This document shows, in pieces, positions 17,489-29,574 of a DNA stretch of 64,000 bases. The notes under the pieces are model-generated. The model had not been told where the DNA came from, searched no databases, and was given only the letters and a program-made list of their open reading frames with translations. Made by a program: the position numbers and the translations under genes. Origin of the DNA: Paragemmobacter straminiformis (lineage in GTDB: Bacteria; Pseudomonadota; Alphaproteobacteria; Rhodobacterales; Rhodobacteraceae); assembly GCF_014243445.1 (NCBI RefSeq), contig NZ_JACLQD010000005.1, forward strand, positions 124,001 to 188,000, in the 5' to 3' direction. The stretch's first letter is position 1, and each line of letters begins with the position of its first letter.

Positions 17489-17571
17489 CCCGGCGGAACG
17501 CCGGGCAGCGCCCGACCCGCCCCCCACGGGGCGGGCGCTTCTCGCCCACCCCGTCGGGCCGGGCGCTGCCC
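17489..17571. repeat. Long compound inverted repeat (copy B) downstream of sucB
   Basis: Hairpin GCCCGGCG-GAA-CGCCGGGC (about 17488-17506) adjoins a 12-bp inverted repeat, GGGCAGCGCCCG (17503-17514) with CGGGCGCTGCCC (17560-17571). It encloses CCCGCCCC-CCAC-GGGGCGGG. The layout and the internal ACGGGGCGGGCGC match copy A at 15418-15508. It lies 24 bases after the sucB stop. Confidence 0.75.
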
Positions 17572-17594
17572 TTTGCGCCAAACCTGACACGGTC

Positions 17595-18821
17595 TTAGAG
17601 GTCCATCAGCAGACGGCGCGGATCCTCAAGCGCCTCTTTGACCCGCACCAAGAACGTGACCGCGCCCTTGCCGTCGACGATGCGGTGGTCGTAGCTCAGC
17701 GCCAGATACATCATCGGGCGGATGACGATCTGGCCGTTTACCACGACGGGGCGGTCCTGGATCTTGTGCATGCCGAGGATGCCCGATTGCGGCGGGTTCA
17801 GGATGGGCGAGGACATGAGCGAGCCGTAGACGCCGCCGTTCGAGATGGTGAACGATCCGCCCTGCATTTCGGCCATGCTCAGCTTGCCGTCGCGGGCGCG
17901 CAGGCCGAGTTCGGCGATCTTCTTCTCGATCTGGGCGAAACCCATCTGGTCGGCATCGCGCAGGACGGGGACGACGAGGCCCGAGGGCGTGCCGACCGCC
18001 ACGCCCATGTGGACGTAGTTCTTGTAGATCACGTCGGTGCCGTCGATTTCGGCGTTGACCTCGGGGATCTCTTTCAGCGCGTGGGTGCAGGCTTTGACGA
18101 AGAAGGACATGAAGCCCATCTTGACGCCGTGCTTCTTCTCGAAGGCGTCCTTGTAGGTGTTGCGCAGTTCCATGATGCCGGACATGTCGACCTCGTTATA
18201 GGTCGTGAGCATGGCGGCGGTGTTCTGCGCGTCTTTCAGGCGGCGGGCGATGGTCTGGCGCAGGCGGGTCATCTTGACGCGCTCTTCGCGGGCGGCATCG
18301 TCGGCGGCGACGGGGCCGCGCGGGATGGCGGCGACGGGGGCAGGGGCCGCAGCGGGCGCGGGCGCGGGGGTGGCGGCGGCGCGGGCGACGTCTTCCTTCA
18401 TCACTCGGCCATCGCGGCCGGTTCCGGTGACCTGATCACGGGTCAGGCCGGCTTCGGCCATCGCCTTTTTCGCGGCGGGGGCGTCCTCGACATCCTTGGC
18501 GGCGGGGGCCGCTGCGGGGGCGGGGGCGGGGGCCGCTGCGGGGGCGGGGGCGGGGGCCGCTTCGGCCTTGGGGGCCGGGGCGGCGGCGCCTTCGGTCATG
18601 ATCGCAAGGCGGGCGTTGGCGGCGACGGTCGCGCCCTCGGGGGCGATGATTTCGGTCAGGATGCCCGAGACGGGGGCCGGAACCTCGACCGAGACCTTGT
18701 CGGTTTCAAGCTCGCAGAGCATTTCGTCCTGTTTGACGAAGTCACCCGGTTTCTTGAACCAGGTGGAGACGGTCGCCTCGGATACGCTTTCGCCAAGGGC
18801 GGGCACCATAACATCGGTCAT
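17595..18821 (-). CDS. sucB: 2-oxoglutarate dehydrogenase E2, dihydrolipoyl succinyltransferase
   Basis: Core E2 of the OGDH complex, 408 aa, transferring succinyl groups to CoA. The N-terminal lipoyl domain carries [15 protein letters not shown] with the lipoylated lysine (about residue 43). A long Ala/Pro linker (about 80-120, encoded by a repeated GCGGGGGCGGGGGC-like tract) leads to the peripheral-subunit-binding domain ([20 protein letters not shown]) and the catalytic domain ending in [16 protein letters not shown] with the active histidine and aspartate. The ATG ending at 18821 follows GGAGGA; it is 113 bases after sucA. Confidence 0.96.
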   Translation of the reverse strand: MTDVMVPALGESVSEATVSTWFKKPGDFVKQDEMLCELETDKVSVEVPAPVSGILTEIIAPEGATVAANARLAIMTEGAAAPAPKAEAAPAPAPAAAPAPAPAAAPAAKDVEDAPAAKKAMAEAGLTRDQVTGTGRDGRVMKEDVARAAATPAPAPAAAPAPVAAIPRGPVAADDAAREERVKMTRLRQTIARRLKDAQNTAAMLTTYNEVDMSGIMELRNTYKDAFEKKHGVKMGFMSFFVKACTHALKEIPEVNAEIDGTDVIYKNYVHMGVAVGTPSGLVVPVLRDADQMGFAQIEKKIAELGLRARDGKLSMAEMQGGSFTISNGGVYGSLMSSPILNPPQSGILGMHKIQDRPVVVNGQIVIRPMMYLALSYDHRIVDGKGAVTFLVRVKEALEDPRRLLMDL

Positions 18822-18934
18822 CTGTTCATCCTCCGCGCGCATTATCGCGCCAATCGTTCCGGTCTTGGGCGGGGGCCGCCCTGTGAGATGTCCCGCGCCT
18901 TTGGGGGGGCGCGGGGAAAGGGTTCAGCCGCGTC

Positions 18935-21895
<2,961 letters not shown>

Positions 21896-21950
21896 GTCGT
21901 CGTTCCCTCCCCTATGATGGGAAATGCGGCGGGGCGTCCCCCGCCGACTT

Positions 21951-22088
21951 TCAGTTCTGGGTGCCGAAGAGCGCGGTGGTCATGGCCGCGTTGGCTTCGG
22001 CGTGGTTCAAGGACGCGTAGGCGGTCAGACCAAGGACCGCCAGCAGGGCGAGGAAGGAGGCGATCACGGTCTTGGCGCGGGTGTCCAT
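21951..22088 (-). CDS. Small membrane protein, 45 aa, between sucD and sucA
   Basis: A short frame not normally called automatically. It runs from the ATG ending at 22088 to a TGA at 21951. The product begins MDTRAKTVIASFLALLAVLG and ends MTTALFGTQN: a positively charged start, one hydrophobic helix (about residues 8-24) and a short polar tail, as expected for a single-pass inner-membrane peptide or an uncleaved signal anchor. GGAGG lies about ten bases before the ATG, a stronger site than for many neighbours. It fits exactly between sucD and sucA on the same strand. I know no function. Codon use looks like that of real genes here. Confidence 0.65.
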   Translation of the reverse strand: MDTRAKTVIASFLALLAVLGLTAYASLNHAEANAAMTTALFGTQN

Positions 22089-22119
22089 AGCTGCGTCCTC
22101 CATCCCCGTTTCCCTTTCT

Positions 22120-23004
22120 TTACCGGCCCAAGGCTTTCATCACGGCCTCGCCCAAGGTGGCGGGGCTGTCCGCGACGATGATGCCGGCGGCACGCATCGC
22201 CTCGATCTTGCTTTCGGCGTCACCCTTGCCGCCTGCAACGATCGCGCCAGCATGGCCCATGCGGCGGCCGGGGGGGGCGGTGCGTCCGGCGATGAAACCG
22301 GCGCAGGGCTTGGCGCGGCCGCGCTTTGCCTCGTCCCGCAGGAATTGCGCGGCTTCCTCTTCGGCCGATCCGCCGATTTCGCCGATCATGATGATCGACT
22401 GGGTTTCGGGGTCGGCAAGGAACATTTCCAAGACGTCGATATGTTCGGTGCCCTTGATCGGGTCGCCGCCGATGCCCACGGCCGAGGACTGGCCAAGGCC
22501 GAGGTCGGTGGTCTGCTTGACCGCCTCATAGGTCAGCGTGCCCGAGCGCGAGACGACACCGACCGAGCCGCGGCGGTGGATGTGGCCGGGCATGATGCCG
22601 ATCTTGCAGGCGTCGGGCGTGATCACGCCGGGGCAGTTCGGCCCGATGAGGCGGGATTTCGACCCCTCAAGGGCGCGCTTGACCTTCATCATGTCAAGCA
22701 CCGGGATGCCTTCGGTGATGCAGACGATCAGCTCCATCTCGGCGTCGATGGCTTCGAGGATGCTATCGGCGGCAAAGGGCGGGGGGACGTAGATCACGGT
22801 GGCATTCGCTTCGGTCACGGCTTTCGCTTCATGGACCGAATTGAATACCGGCAGGTTAAGGTGGCTGGAGCCGCCTTTGCCCGGCGTCACGCCGCCGACC
22901 ATCTTGGTGCCATAGGCGATGGCCTGTTCCGAATGGAATGTGCCCTGCGAGCCGGTGAAGCCCTGACAGATGACGCGGGTGTTTTCGTTGACGAGTACGG
23001 CCAT
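22120..23004 (-). CDS. sucD: Succinyl-CoA synthetase alpha subunit
   Basis: ADP-forming succinate-CoA ligase alpha chain, 294 aa, making succinate and ATP in the TCA cycle with SucC. The CoA-binding Rossmann half begins [20 protein letters not shown]. The phosphohistidine lies in [20 protein letters not shown] near residue 245, and [20 protein letters not shown] is conserved. It follows the 109-aa membrane-protein gene by 14 bases and precedes the 45-aa gene by 31. Confidence 0.97.
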   Translation of the reverse strand: MAVLVNENTRVICQGFTGSQGTFHSEQAIAYGTKMVGGVTPGKGGSSHLNLPVFNSVHEAKAVTEANATVIYVPPPFAADSILEAIDAEMELIVCITEGIPVLDMMKVKRALEGSKSRLIGPNCPGVITPDACKIGIMPGHIHRRGSVGVVSRSGTLTYEAVKQTTDLGLGQSSAVGIGGDPIKGTEHIDVLEMFLADPETQSIIMIGEIGGSAEEEAAQFLRDEAKRGRAKPCAGFIAGRTAPPGRRMGHAGAIVAGGKGDAESKIEAMRAAGIIVADSPATLGEAVMKALGR

Positions 23005-23018
23005 GCCGGTTGCTCCGA

Positions 23019-23348
23019 TTACATGAATTTCTTGAAGAGAGACGCCACGAGACCGACGGCACCCATGGCACCCAAAACGCCTCCGATGATCTGGCCGACC
23101 CGTCCGAACGCGCCGTAAATCCGCCAGAAGAAAGGGGGCAGGTGGCTTTCAGCCTCAGCGTGCGTCATGTTTCTTTTATTGAAGAGAACGAACCACGGAT
23201 TGTAGCGGGATAACTCAACGATTTTGGCCCTGTTGTTGAACGCGGTGCGGATGAGGGTCGCAATAGTCCAAAAGCCGAGCCCAAAAACCATTAAGACCAA
23301 CGCGTCCAGCGGGCTGTCGAAAAGATTTATGGGCCGAGAGTTCGTCAT
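23019..23348 (-). CDS. Hypothetical two-helix membrane protein between sucC and sucD
   Basis: 109 aa, no family recognised. Two hydrophobic segments, at about residues 14-36 ([19 protein letters not shown]) and 82-104 ([20 protein letters not shown]), enclose a polar central loop rich in Arg, Asn and aromatic residues ([20 protein letters not shown]). The frame lies precisely between sucC (3 bases) and sucD (14 bases) on the same strand. Such tight packing argues for a real, co-translated gene. It is less GC-rich and less biased in codon choice than its neighbours, which may mark a recent insertion into the operon. Confidence 0.75.
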   Translation of the reverse strand: MTNSRPINLFDSPLDALVLMVFGLGFWTIATLIRTAFNNRAKIVELSRYNPWFVLFNKRNMTHAEAESHLPPFFWRIYGAFGRVGQIIGGVLGAMGAVGLVASLFKKFM

Positions 23349-23351
23349 TGA

Positions 23352-24545
23352 TCAGCCCTTCACCGCTTTGACGATCTTCTGTGCGGCGTCCGACAGGTTG
23401 TCGGCGGCGATCACATTGAGGCCGGAGTTGCGGATGATGTCTTTGCCGAGTTCGACGTTGGTGCCTTCGAGGCGGACGACGAGCGGGACCTTGAGGCCCA
23501 CTTCTTTCACCGCGGCGATGACGCCTTCGGCGATGATGTCGCAGCGCATGATGCCGCCGAAGATGTTGACGAGGATGCCTTTGACGTTGGGATCGGAGGT
23601 GATGATCTTGAACGCCTCGGTCACCTTTTCCTTGGTCGCGCCGCCGCCCACGTCGAGGAAGTTGGCGGGTTCGGCGCCGTAGAGTTTGATGATGTCCATC
23701 GTGGCCATCGCAAGCCCTGCGCCGTTGACCATGCAGCCGATCTCGCCGTCGAGGGCGATGTAGTTGAGGTCGAATTTGGAGGCGGCGAGTTCTTTGGGGT
23801 CTTCTTCCGTCTCGTCGCGCAGCGCCGCGATGTCGGCGTGGCGGTAGAGGGCGTTGCTATCAAAGCCCATCTTGGCGTCGAGGCATTTGAGGTTGCCGTC
23901 GGTCATGACGACGAGCGGGTTGATTTCCAGCATCTCCATGTCTTTTTCGACGAAGAGGCGGTAGAGGTTTTTGACCAGCGCCACGCATTGCTTGATCTGG
24001 TTGCCGGTCAGGCCCAGCTCGAACGCGACGCGGCGGCCGTGGAAATCGCTCAGGCCGGTGGCGGGATCGACCGAGAAGGAGAGGATTTTCTCGGGCGTGT
24101 CATGGGCGACGTCTTCGATGGACATGCCGCCTTCGGTCGAGACGACGAAGGAGACGCGGCTGGTCTGGCGGTCGATCAGCAGGGCGAGGTAAAGCTCGCG
24201 GGCGATGTCGGAGCCGTCTTCGATGTAGATGCGGTTGACCTGCTTGCCGGCGGGGCCGGTCTGGACGGTGACAAGGGTGCGGCCCAGCATCTGGCGGGCG
24301 AACTGGTCGGCCTCTTCCACCGAGCGGGCAAGGCGGACGCCGCCTTTTTCACCGGCTTCGGCTTCCTTGAAGTGGCCCTTGCCACGGCCACCGGCGTGGA
24401 TCTGGGCCTTGACCACCCAGAGGGGGCCATCGAGTTCGCCGGCGCAGGTTTTCGCCTCTTCCGCCCGCAGGACCACGCGGCCGTCGGACACGGGAACCCC
24501 GTAGTGGCGCAAGAGCGCCTTGGCCTGATATTCGTGGATGTTCAT
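23352..24545 (-). CDS. sucC: Succinyl-CoA synthetase beta subunit
   Basis: ATP-grasp beta chain of ADP-forming succinate-CoA ligase, 397 aa. It starts [20 protein letters not shown], the invariant family N-terminus, so the ATG ending at 24545 is preferred over the upstream frame. [20 protein letters not shown] is the ATP-grasp loop, and [20 protein letters not shown] plus [18 protein letters not shown] mark the C-terminal half. It is the first gene of the suc cluster. The 205-bp region before it holds strong palindromes (24617-24685), probably its control region. Confidence 0.97.
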   Translation of the reverse strand: MNIHEYQAKALLRHYGVPVSDGRVVLRAEEAKTCAGELDGPLWVVKAQIHAGGRGKGHFKEAEAGEKGGVRLARSVEEADQFARQMLGRTLVTVQTGPAGKQVNRIYIEDGSDIARELYLALLIDRQTSRVSFVVSTEGGMSIEDVAHDTPEKILSFSVDPATGLSDFHGRRVAFELGLTGNQIKQCVALVKNLYRLFVEKDMEMLEINPLVVMTDGNLKCLDAKMGFDSNALYRHADIAALRDETEEDPKELAASKFDLNYIALDGEIGCMVNGAGLAMATMDIIKLYGAEPANFLDVGGGATKEKVTEAFKIITSDPNVKGILVNIFGGIMRCDIIAEGVIAAVKEVGLKVPLVVRLEGTNVELGKDIIRNSGLNVIAADNLSDAAQKIVKAVKG

Positions 24546-24616
24546 GGCAACCGTTCCCGTCGCTGTGGTTTTGCAGGCGTATTGCCACGGAACGGGCGGC
24601 GGCAAAACGGTATTCT

Positions 24617-24685
24617 ACGGTATACCGTGGTTTGGGGGCAAAAAAGCGGAGTTTGTGATCACACGCTGAAAAAGTGTGATCACAA
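24617..24685. promoter_or_regulatory. Palindromic control region upstream of sucC
   Basis: ACGGTATACCGT (24617-24628) is a perfect 12-bp palindrome. TTGTGATCACAC (24653-24664) and GTGTGATCACAA (24674-24685) form a perfect 12-bp inverted repeat with a 9-base spacer. Each half contains the palindrome TGTGATCACA, and the two are 21 bp apart, two helical turns. These sites lie 72-140 bp before the sucC ATG. They look like paired operators for a dimeric regulator; its identity is unknown. Confidence 0.6.
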
Positions 24686-24750
24686 GTTAACAAGACGTTA
24701 CCGCAAACAGGTGATTCGGCGGATTCAGGCGCCTTGGCCGGAGGCCGTGG

Positions 24751-25425
24751 TCAGGCAGGGCGGGCGACGACGAGTGCCTGTCCGCGCGGCAGCCTGTCGG
24801 TGCGGAGGTCGGCCGCGAAGCCCGAGGCGCGGGCGAGGTGCAGCACATCTTCGGCCAGCATGTGCCACGGTGCGCGGGTGGCATGGGTGACGACGCCGTC
24901 GGGCTGTTTGCAGGGCAGGTGCAGGCGGGCGGCATCGGGGCAGAGAAAGACGGTGAAGAGCAGGGTTTCCAGCCGCGGGAAGCGTTGGCGCAGCGAGACG
25001 AGGGCGAGGCGCAGGTGGTTCATCGGCAGGTGGGTGAAAACGGCGAAGGCGATGGCATGGGTGATGCTGTCGGGGATGGCGGGGAAGGCGAAATCCGCAT
25101 CCTCGACCAGATGGTCGGGCGAGAGGCGGGCAGGGTCGGAGAGTTCCTGCGCATGGCCCGCAAGCATGAGGGCGCGGCTGGCATCGGTGGCCCAGTAATG
25201 GCCCGCGTCGAGGTAGGGCACGGCCTTGCAGCCGAGGCGGAGCGCGCCCGCGCCGATGTCGAGCAGGTGGTGGCGGGGCGCGAGGCCCGCTTCGAGCAGG
25301 ATCTGCATCTGGGCGCGGCCGGTTTCATCCCAGCGGCCGCCCACGATATCGCGGTGCCGCCCCTTGGACAGGGCGGAGGCGTAGAAATCGGGCGCGGTGT
25401 AGGGCGAGACGAGGCCGTTGGACAT
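24751..25425 (-). CDS. Class I SAM-dependent methyltransferase
   Basis: 224-aa predicted methyltransferase. SAM-binding motif I is HHLLDIGAGALRLGCKAVPY (about residues 46-65), with an acidic post-I strand (ATDASRALMLAG) and a later HAIAFAVFTHLPMNHLRLAL. It begins MSNGLVSPYTAPDFYASALS at the ATG ending at 25425; the frame extends 76 residues upstream through proline-rich shadow sequence. The substrate is unknown; residues TAPDFYASALSKGRHRDIVG before motif I are typical of small-molecule methyltransferases. It is upstream of the suc operon on the same strand, but the palindromic region separates them. Confidence 0.78.
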   Translation of the reverse strand: MSNGLVSPYTAPDFYASALSKGRHRDIVGGRWDETGRAQMQILLEAGLAPRHHLLDIGAGALRLGCKAVPYLDAGHYWATDASRALMLAGHAQELSDPARLSPDHLVEDADFAFPAIPDSITHAIAFAVFTHLPMNHLRLALVSLRQRFPRLETLLFTVFLCPDAARLHLPCKQPDGVVTHATRAPWHMLAEDVLHLARASGFAADLRTDRLPRGQALVVARPA

Positions 25426-25495
25426 GGGCGAGCCTAGCGCGGATCGGCGGGCGGGGAAAGCGGCGCGCGCCCCGGGGCAGGCGCCGCAGACCCGA

Positions 25496-26485
25496 TCACC
25501 AGCGGTGGTGGACGTGGGGCGCGACGAGGCGGGTGTAGATGTCGCGCGCCGCGGCCATCGTGGCGGCGGGCAGCGGGGCGAGGGCGTCGGCGGCGGCGTT
25601 GGATTGCGACTGTGCGGGCGTGCGGGCACCGGGGATGACGACGGTGATGGCATCCTCCATCAGGCACCATTTCAGCGCGAATTGCGCCATCGTGGCCCCT
25701 GCGGGGACAAGGGGGCGCAGCTCCTCGACCGCTTGCAGGGCGATGTCATAGGGGACGCCCGAGAAGGTTTCGCCCATGTCGAAAGCCTCGCCGTTGCGGT
25801 TGAAGGCGCGGTGGTCATCGGCGGCGAAGGTGGAGGCTGCGGTCATCTTGCCGGTGAGCATGCCTGAGGCGAGGGGGACGCGGGCGATGACGGCGACGTT
25901 GCGGGCGCGGGCTTCGCGGAAGAAGAGGGACGCGGGGCGCTGGCGGAAGATGTTCCAGATGATCTGGACCGAGGCGCAGCCGGGGTATTCGATGGCTTTC
26001 AGCGCCTCTTCGACCTTTTCGACCGAGACGCCCCATTGGGCGATTTTTCCCTTTTGTTTCAGAGACTCGAGCCCGTCGAAGAGGGCGGGGGTGTAATAGA
26101 CCTCGGTCGGCGGGCAGTGGAGTTGCACGAGGTCGAGGCAGTCAACACCGAGGTTCGAGAGGCTGCGGTCGATGAAGGATTCGATCGCCTGCGCCGTGTA
26201 GCCCGGGGCGATGTGCGGGTTCAGGCGGCGGCCTGCCTTGGTGGCGACGAAGGGTTTGTCGGGCCGCGTTTTCAGCACATCGCGGATGATGCGTTCGGAG
26301 CGGCCGTCGCCGTAGACATCGGCGGTGTCGATGAAGGTCATGCCGGCGTCGAGGGCGGCTTCGAGCGTGGCTTTGGCGTCGGCTTCCGACACATCGCCCC
26401 AGCTGCCGCCGATGGCCCAGGCGCCGAAGCCGATGCGGGTGACGGTGCGGCCGGTCTTGCCGAAGGGGGTGGTGGACAGGGTCAT
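25496..26485 (-). CDS. Aldo/keto reductase
   Basis: NADP-dependent oxidoreductase of the AKR superfamily, 329 aa (beta/alpha TIM barrel). Active-site residues are visible in TFIDTADVYGDGRSERIIRD (Asp and Tyr), the lysine in FVATKAGRRLN, and the histidine in DLVQLHCPPTEV. The C-terminal cofactor loop VIPGARTPAQSQSNAAA is present. The ATG ending at 26485 is preceded by GGAGCG. The substrate is unknown. A second, distinct AKR (Tas-like) is encoded at 32970-34007. Confidence 0.88.
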   Translation of the reverse strand: MTLSTTPFGKTGRTVTRIGFGAWAIGGSWGDVSEADAKATLEAALDAGMTFIDTADVYGDGRSERIIRDVLKTRPDKPFVATKAGRRLNPHIAPGYTAQAIESFIDRSLSNLGVDCLDLVQLHCPPTEVYYTPALFDGLESLKQKGKIAQWGVSVEKVEEALKAIEYPGCASVQIIWNIFRQRPASLFFREARARNVAVIARVPLASGMLTGKMTAASTFAADDHRAFNRNGEAFDMGETFSGVPYDIALQAVEELRPLVPAGATMAQFALKWCLMEDAITVVIPGARTPAQSQSNAAADALAPLPAATMAAARDIYTRLVAPHVHHRW

Positions 26486-26511
26486 GGGGCGCTCCGTTGT
26501 CAGGCGGGGGA

Positions 26512-26581
26512 GGGGGGCTGTCTGCCCCCCACGGCGCCCAAGGGCGCCTCCCCCCGAGAGTATTTCAGCAAAGGTGAAGGG
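26512..26581. repeat. Dispersed GAGTATTT element, copy 1
   Basis: GGGGGGC-TGTCT-GCCCCCC hairpin (26512-26530), a second hairpin GGCGCCC/GGGCGCC, then the core GAGTATTTCAGCAAAGGTGA (from 26558). It lies just after the metG stop. It belongs to the family also at 31573, 41345, 43976, 51214, 53857, 55507 and 55549. Confidence 0.75.
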
Positions 26582-26590
26582 AAAGGGCGG

Positions 26591-28309
26591 TCAGGTGCGG
26601 ACGCCCGCGAATTTCTGCTGCCAGTCGGCCCGCTCTTCATCGGTGATCTTGCGGAAGAGGTTTTCGGGGACCGAGAAGGCGGCCCCTGCGGGAAGGGCGC
26701 GCATGGCTTCGGAAATGTCGGCGGGCCATGTCCAGTCGGTCGAGCCCATCGCGGTCATCATGGCGGCGGCCGCATCGGGGATGAAGGGCTGCGAGAGGAT
26801 GGCGTAGACGCGGATGAGGTTGAGCGCGAGGCGGATTTGCGCCTGCGCCTGTTCGGGATCGGTTTTCACCACCGACCACGGGGCGGCGGATTGCAGGTAT
26901 TCGTTGCCGATCACCCATATGGCGCGCAGTTCGGCGGCGGCCTTGCGGACCTCCATCTGCTCCATCAGGGTTTCATAGTCGCGGATGCGCGCGCCGAGGT
27001 CGGCGATGAGGGCGGTTTCCTGCGGGCCGAAGGTGCCGCCTGCGGGGATGGTGGTGCCGAATTTCGAGGTGGCGAATTTGGTCACGCGGGAGACGAGGTT
27101 GCCCAGCACATCGGCAAGGTCCTTGTTCACCGAAGACTGGAAATTCTCCCACGTGAATTCGGAATCCGAGGATTCGGGGGCGTGGGAGAGCAGCCACCAG
27201 CGCCAGTAATCGGCGGGCAGGATCGAGAGCGCCTGATCCATGAACACGCCGCGTCCCTGCGAGGTGGAGAACTGGCCGCCGTCATAGTTCAGGTAGTTGA
27301 AGGACTTAAGGTAGTCGACCATCTTCCACGGCTCGCCGCTGCCGAGGATGGTAGCGGGGAAGGAGAGGGTGTGGAAGGGGACGTTGTCCTTGCCCATGAA
27401 CTGGTAATAGGTGACGTCGGACGCGCCCTTGTCGGTGCGCCACCAGCGTTCCCATGCGGCGTCGTCCAGCCCGTTGGCATCGGCCCATTCGGCGGTGCCT
27501 GCGATGTATTCGATGGGGGCATCGAACCAGACGTAGAAGACCTTGCCCTCCATCCCCGGCCAGGGCGCGTTGCCCTTTTTCACGGGGATGCCCCAGTAGA
27601 GGTCGCGGGTGATGCCGCGATCTTGCAGGCCTTCGCCGTCGTTGAGCCATTTCTTGGCGATGGAGGTGGTGAGGATGGGCCAATCGGTCTTGCTGTCGAT
27701 CCATGCCTCGAGCTTGTCGCGCAGGCTGCGCTGGCGCAGGAAAAGGTGTTTCGTCTCGCGCACTTCGAGGTTGGTTGAGCCGGAGATCGACGAGCGCGGG
27801 TTGATGAGGTCGGTCGGGTCGAGCTGTTTGGTGCATTCCTCGCACTGGTCGCCACGGGCCGAGGTGTTGCCGCAGTTGGGGCAGGTGCCGGTGATGTAGC
27901 GGTCGGGCAGGAAGCGGTTGTCGTCGATGGAAAAGACCTGCTTTTCGAGGACTTCGTCGATCAGGCCGTTTTCGGCCAGCTTGCCCGCGAAATGCTGGGT
28001 GAGGCGATGGTTGCGGGCCGAGGAGGAGCGGCCGAAGTGGTCGAAGGACAGCCGGAAGCCTGCGGCGAGGTCTTTCTGGACATCGTGCATTTCGGCGCAA
28101 TAGGCCTCGACCGGTTTGCCCGCCTTGGCGGCGGCAAGTTCGGCGGGGGTGCCGTGTTCGTCGGTGGCGCAGATGAACATGACCTCGTGCCCGCGGGCGC
28201 GCATGTAGCGGGCGAAGAGGTCGGCGGGCAGTTGGCTGCCCACGAGGTTGCCGAGGTGCTTGATCCCGTTGATGTAGGGGATGGCGGAAGTGATCAGAAT
28301 CCGTGCCAT
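26591..28309 (-). CDS. metG: Methionyl-tRNA synthetase
   Basis: Class I aminoacyl-tRNA synthetase charging tRNA-Met, 572 aa. The HIGH-like motif is in [20 protein letters not shown]. The zinc knuckle [17 protein letters not shown] (about 129-145) is present. The KMSKS loop appears as [12 protein letters not shown], a variant seen in this MetRS subgroup. The anticodon-binding domain follows, with no C-terminal EMAP/Trbp111-like dimerisation domain, consistent with the 570-residue length. The ATG ending at 28309 gives the expected [20 protein letters not shown] start. It is an essential single-copy gene. Confidence 0.96.
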   Translation of the reverse strand: MARILITSAIPYINGIKHLGNLVGSQLPADLFARYMRARGHEVMFICATDEHGTPAELAAAKAGKPVEAYCAEMHDVQKDLAAGFRLSFDHFGRSSSARNHRLTQHFAGKLAENGLIDEVLEKQVFSIDDNRFLPDRYITGTCPNCGNTSARGDQCEECTKQLDPTDLINPRSSISGSTNLEVRETKHLFLRQRSLRDKLEAWIDSKTDWPILTTSIAKKWLNDGEGLQDRGITRDLYWGIPVKKGNAPWPGMEGKVFYVWFDAPIEYIAGTAEWADANGLDDAAWERWWRTDKGASDVTYYQFMGKDNVPFHTLSFPATILGSGEPWKMVDYLKSFNYLNYDGGQFSTSQGRGVFMDQALSILPADYWRWWLLSHAPESSDSEFTWENFQSSVNKDLADVLGNLVSRVTKFATSKFGTTIPAGGTFGPQETALIADLGARIRDYETLMEQMEVRKAAAELRAIWVIGNEYLQSAAPWSVVKTDPEQAQAQIRLALNLIRVYAILSQPFIPDAAAAMMTAMGSTDWTWPADISEAMRALPAGAAFSVPENLFRKITDEERADWQQKFAGVRT

Positions 28310-28392
28310 AGCTGCGCCTTTCGTCCGGTCCGGCGGGGTGTTTAATACGGGGCGGCGGGAAGGGCCAGAGGATAGGGCGCTTGCGCGGGATT

Positions 28393-28923
28393 TTAGCCGC
28401 GGATCATGCGGGTGAGGGTGCCGTCGCCGTCCATCTCGCGTTTCAGCGCCGCGCCGATGTGCAGGGCGAGCAGGCCCATGAAGAGCTTGGTCGCGATGTC
28501 GTGAAAGGCGAAGGCCGCGCTTTCCCATGCCTCGGAGACGGGGGCGATGGCGGGCAGGGTGATCCGGTCGAAAAGGACGGTGTCGATGCCCGTGGCGCTG
28601 GAGGCCACCCAGCCCGAAAGGGGAATGGCGAACATCAGGGCATAGATCGTCCAATGCACGAGGCGGGCGGCCAGCGCCTGCCAGCCGCCGCCGAGCGGGG
28701 CGGGGGGCGGGGAGTAGACATGCCAGACCAGCCGGATGGCCATGAGGGCGAAGACCGTCATGCCGAGGGATTTGTGCAGCCCGTAGAGCCAGAGGTTCGC
28801 AAGCCCCGGCTCGAGCCCCGAAAGGCGCAGGCCGAGGGGAAGCTGCACGAGGATCAGCGCGGCGATGGACCAGTGCAGCGCGCGGGTGACGAGGCCGAAG
28901 CGGGCGGGACCGTTGGCGAGCAT
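28393..28923 (-). CDS. Cytochrome b561
   Basis: Di-haem b-type membrane cytochrome, 176 aa, four transmembrane helices. Candidate haem-ligand histidines are in [42 protein letters not shown] and [13 protein letters not shown]. It probably passes electrons from the quinone pool to the periplasm (superoxide-quinone oxidoreductase in CybB relatives). The ATG ends at 28923, three bases from the YceI stop, so the two are coupled. A cytochrome b561 with YceI is a recurrent bacterial pairing. Confidence 0.92.
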   Translation of the reverse strand: MLANGPARFGLVTRALHWSIAALILVQLPLGLRLSGLEPGLANLWLYGLHKSLGMTVFALMAIRLVWHVYSPPPAPLGGGWQALAARLVHWTIYALMFAIPLSGWVASSATGIDTVLFDRITLPAIAPVSEAWESAAFAFHDIATKLFMGLLALHIGAALKREMDGDGTLTRMIRG

Positions 28924-28926
28924 CGG

Positions 28927-29505
28927 TCAGTCGGCCCTTGCGATGCGGGCGGTGATGGTGAGGCGGACTTCGTCGCCGACCATGTCGCTCCAGCCGGTCG
29001 CGCCGTAGTCGGAGCGGTTGAGCTTGCCCGTGAGCTGCACGGTGAGGTGCGACAGGTCGCCCGCTTCGCTGCCTTTCTGGCGGAAGATGGTGGCCGCGAG
29101 GGTGACGGGGCGGGTGACGCCGCGGATCGTCAGATCGCCCGCGACCGAGGCGCCGTCGCCCGCGCGGGTGACGGCCGAGGAGCGGAAGGTCATTTCGGGG
29201 AAGGTGCCGGCGTCGAGCACCTTTGGCCCTTTCATCGCCTGTGCCGCGAAGGGAAAGGAGGCGTCGGCATGGGCCACGTCGAGCGCCACGTCGATCACGG
29301 AATTGGTGGCCTGATCGAAATCGAGGATCAGGCGGGCGGATTTCACCGGCATGGCGCCCGTGATGCGGTCGGGGCCGAAGTCGGTTTCGAAGCCGACGGT
29401 GGACTGGTCGGTTTGCAGGTCATAGGCCACGGGGGCGGCCTGCGCGGCGAGGGGCAGCAGGGCGGCGGCGAAGAGCAGGCAGGCGGTGAGGCGCATTCCC
29501 GGCAT
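28927..29505 (-). CDS. YceI-family periplasmic protein
   Basis: 192-aa periplasmic lipocalin-like protein of the YceI family, which binds isoprenoid/polyprenoid lipids. A signal peptide (about 1-23, ending LAAQAAPVA) precedes the beta-barrel, with [16 protein letters not shown], the loop [19 protein letters not shown], and [20 protein letters not shown] typical of the family. Either ATG (ending at 29505 or 29496) is possible; AAGGGATG before the first supports the longer form. It is translated just ahead of cytochrome b561, suggesting a shared role with a quinone-type ligand. Confidence 0.9.
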   Translation of the reverse strand: MPGMRLTACLLFAAALLPLAAQAAPVAYDLQTDQSTVGFETDFGPDRITGAMPVKSARLILDFDQATNSVIDVALDVAHADASFPFAAQAMKGPKVLDAGTFPEMTFRSSAVTRAGDGASVAGDLTIRGVTRPVTLAATIFRQKGSEAGDLSHLTVQLTGKLNRSDYGATGWSDMVGDEVRLTITARIARAD

Positions 29506-29574
29506 CCCTTTCGATGGGCCTTTCGATGGGTTGCGGAGAATGTAGCACGGCCGCGCGGTTTGTCGCGTTCGCGT

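Noticed and set aside
24653-24685. FnrL or CRP site upstream of sucC
   Set aside because: FnrL needs TTGAT-N4-ATCAA and CRP TGTGA-N6-TCACA. Here the TGTGA and TCACA half-sites merge into TGTGATCACA with no spacer, so neither consensus fits.
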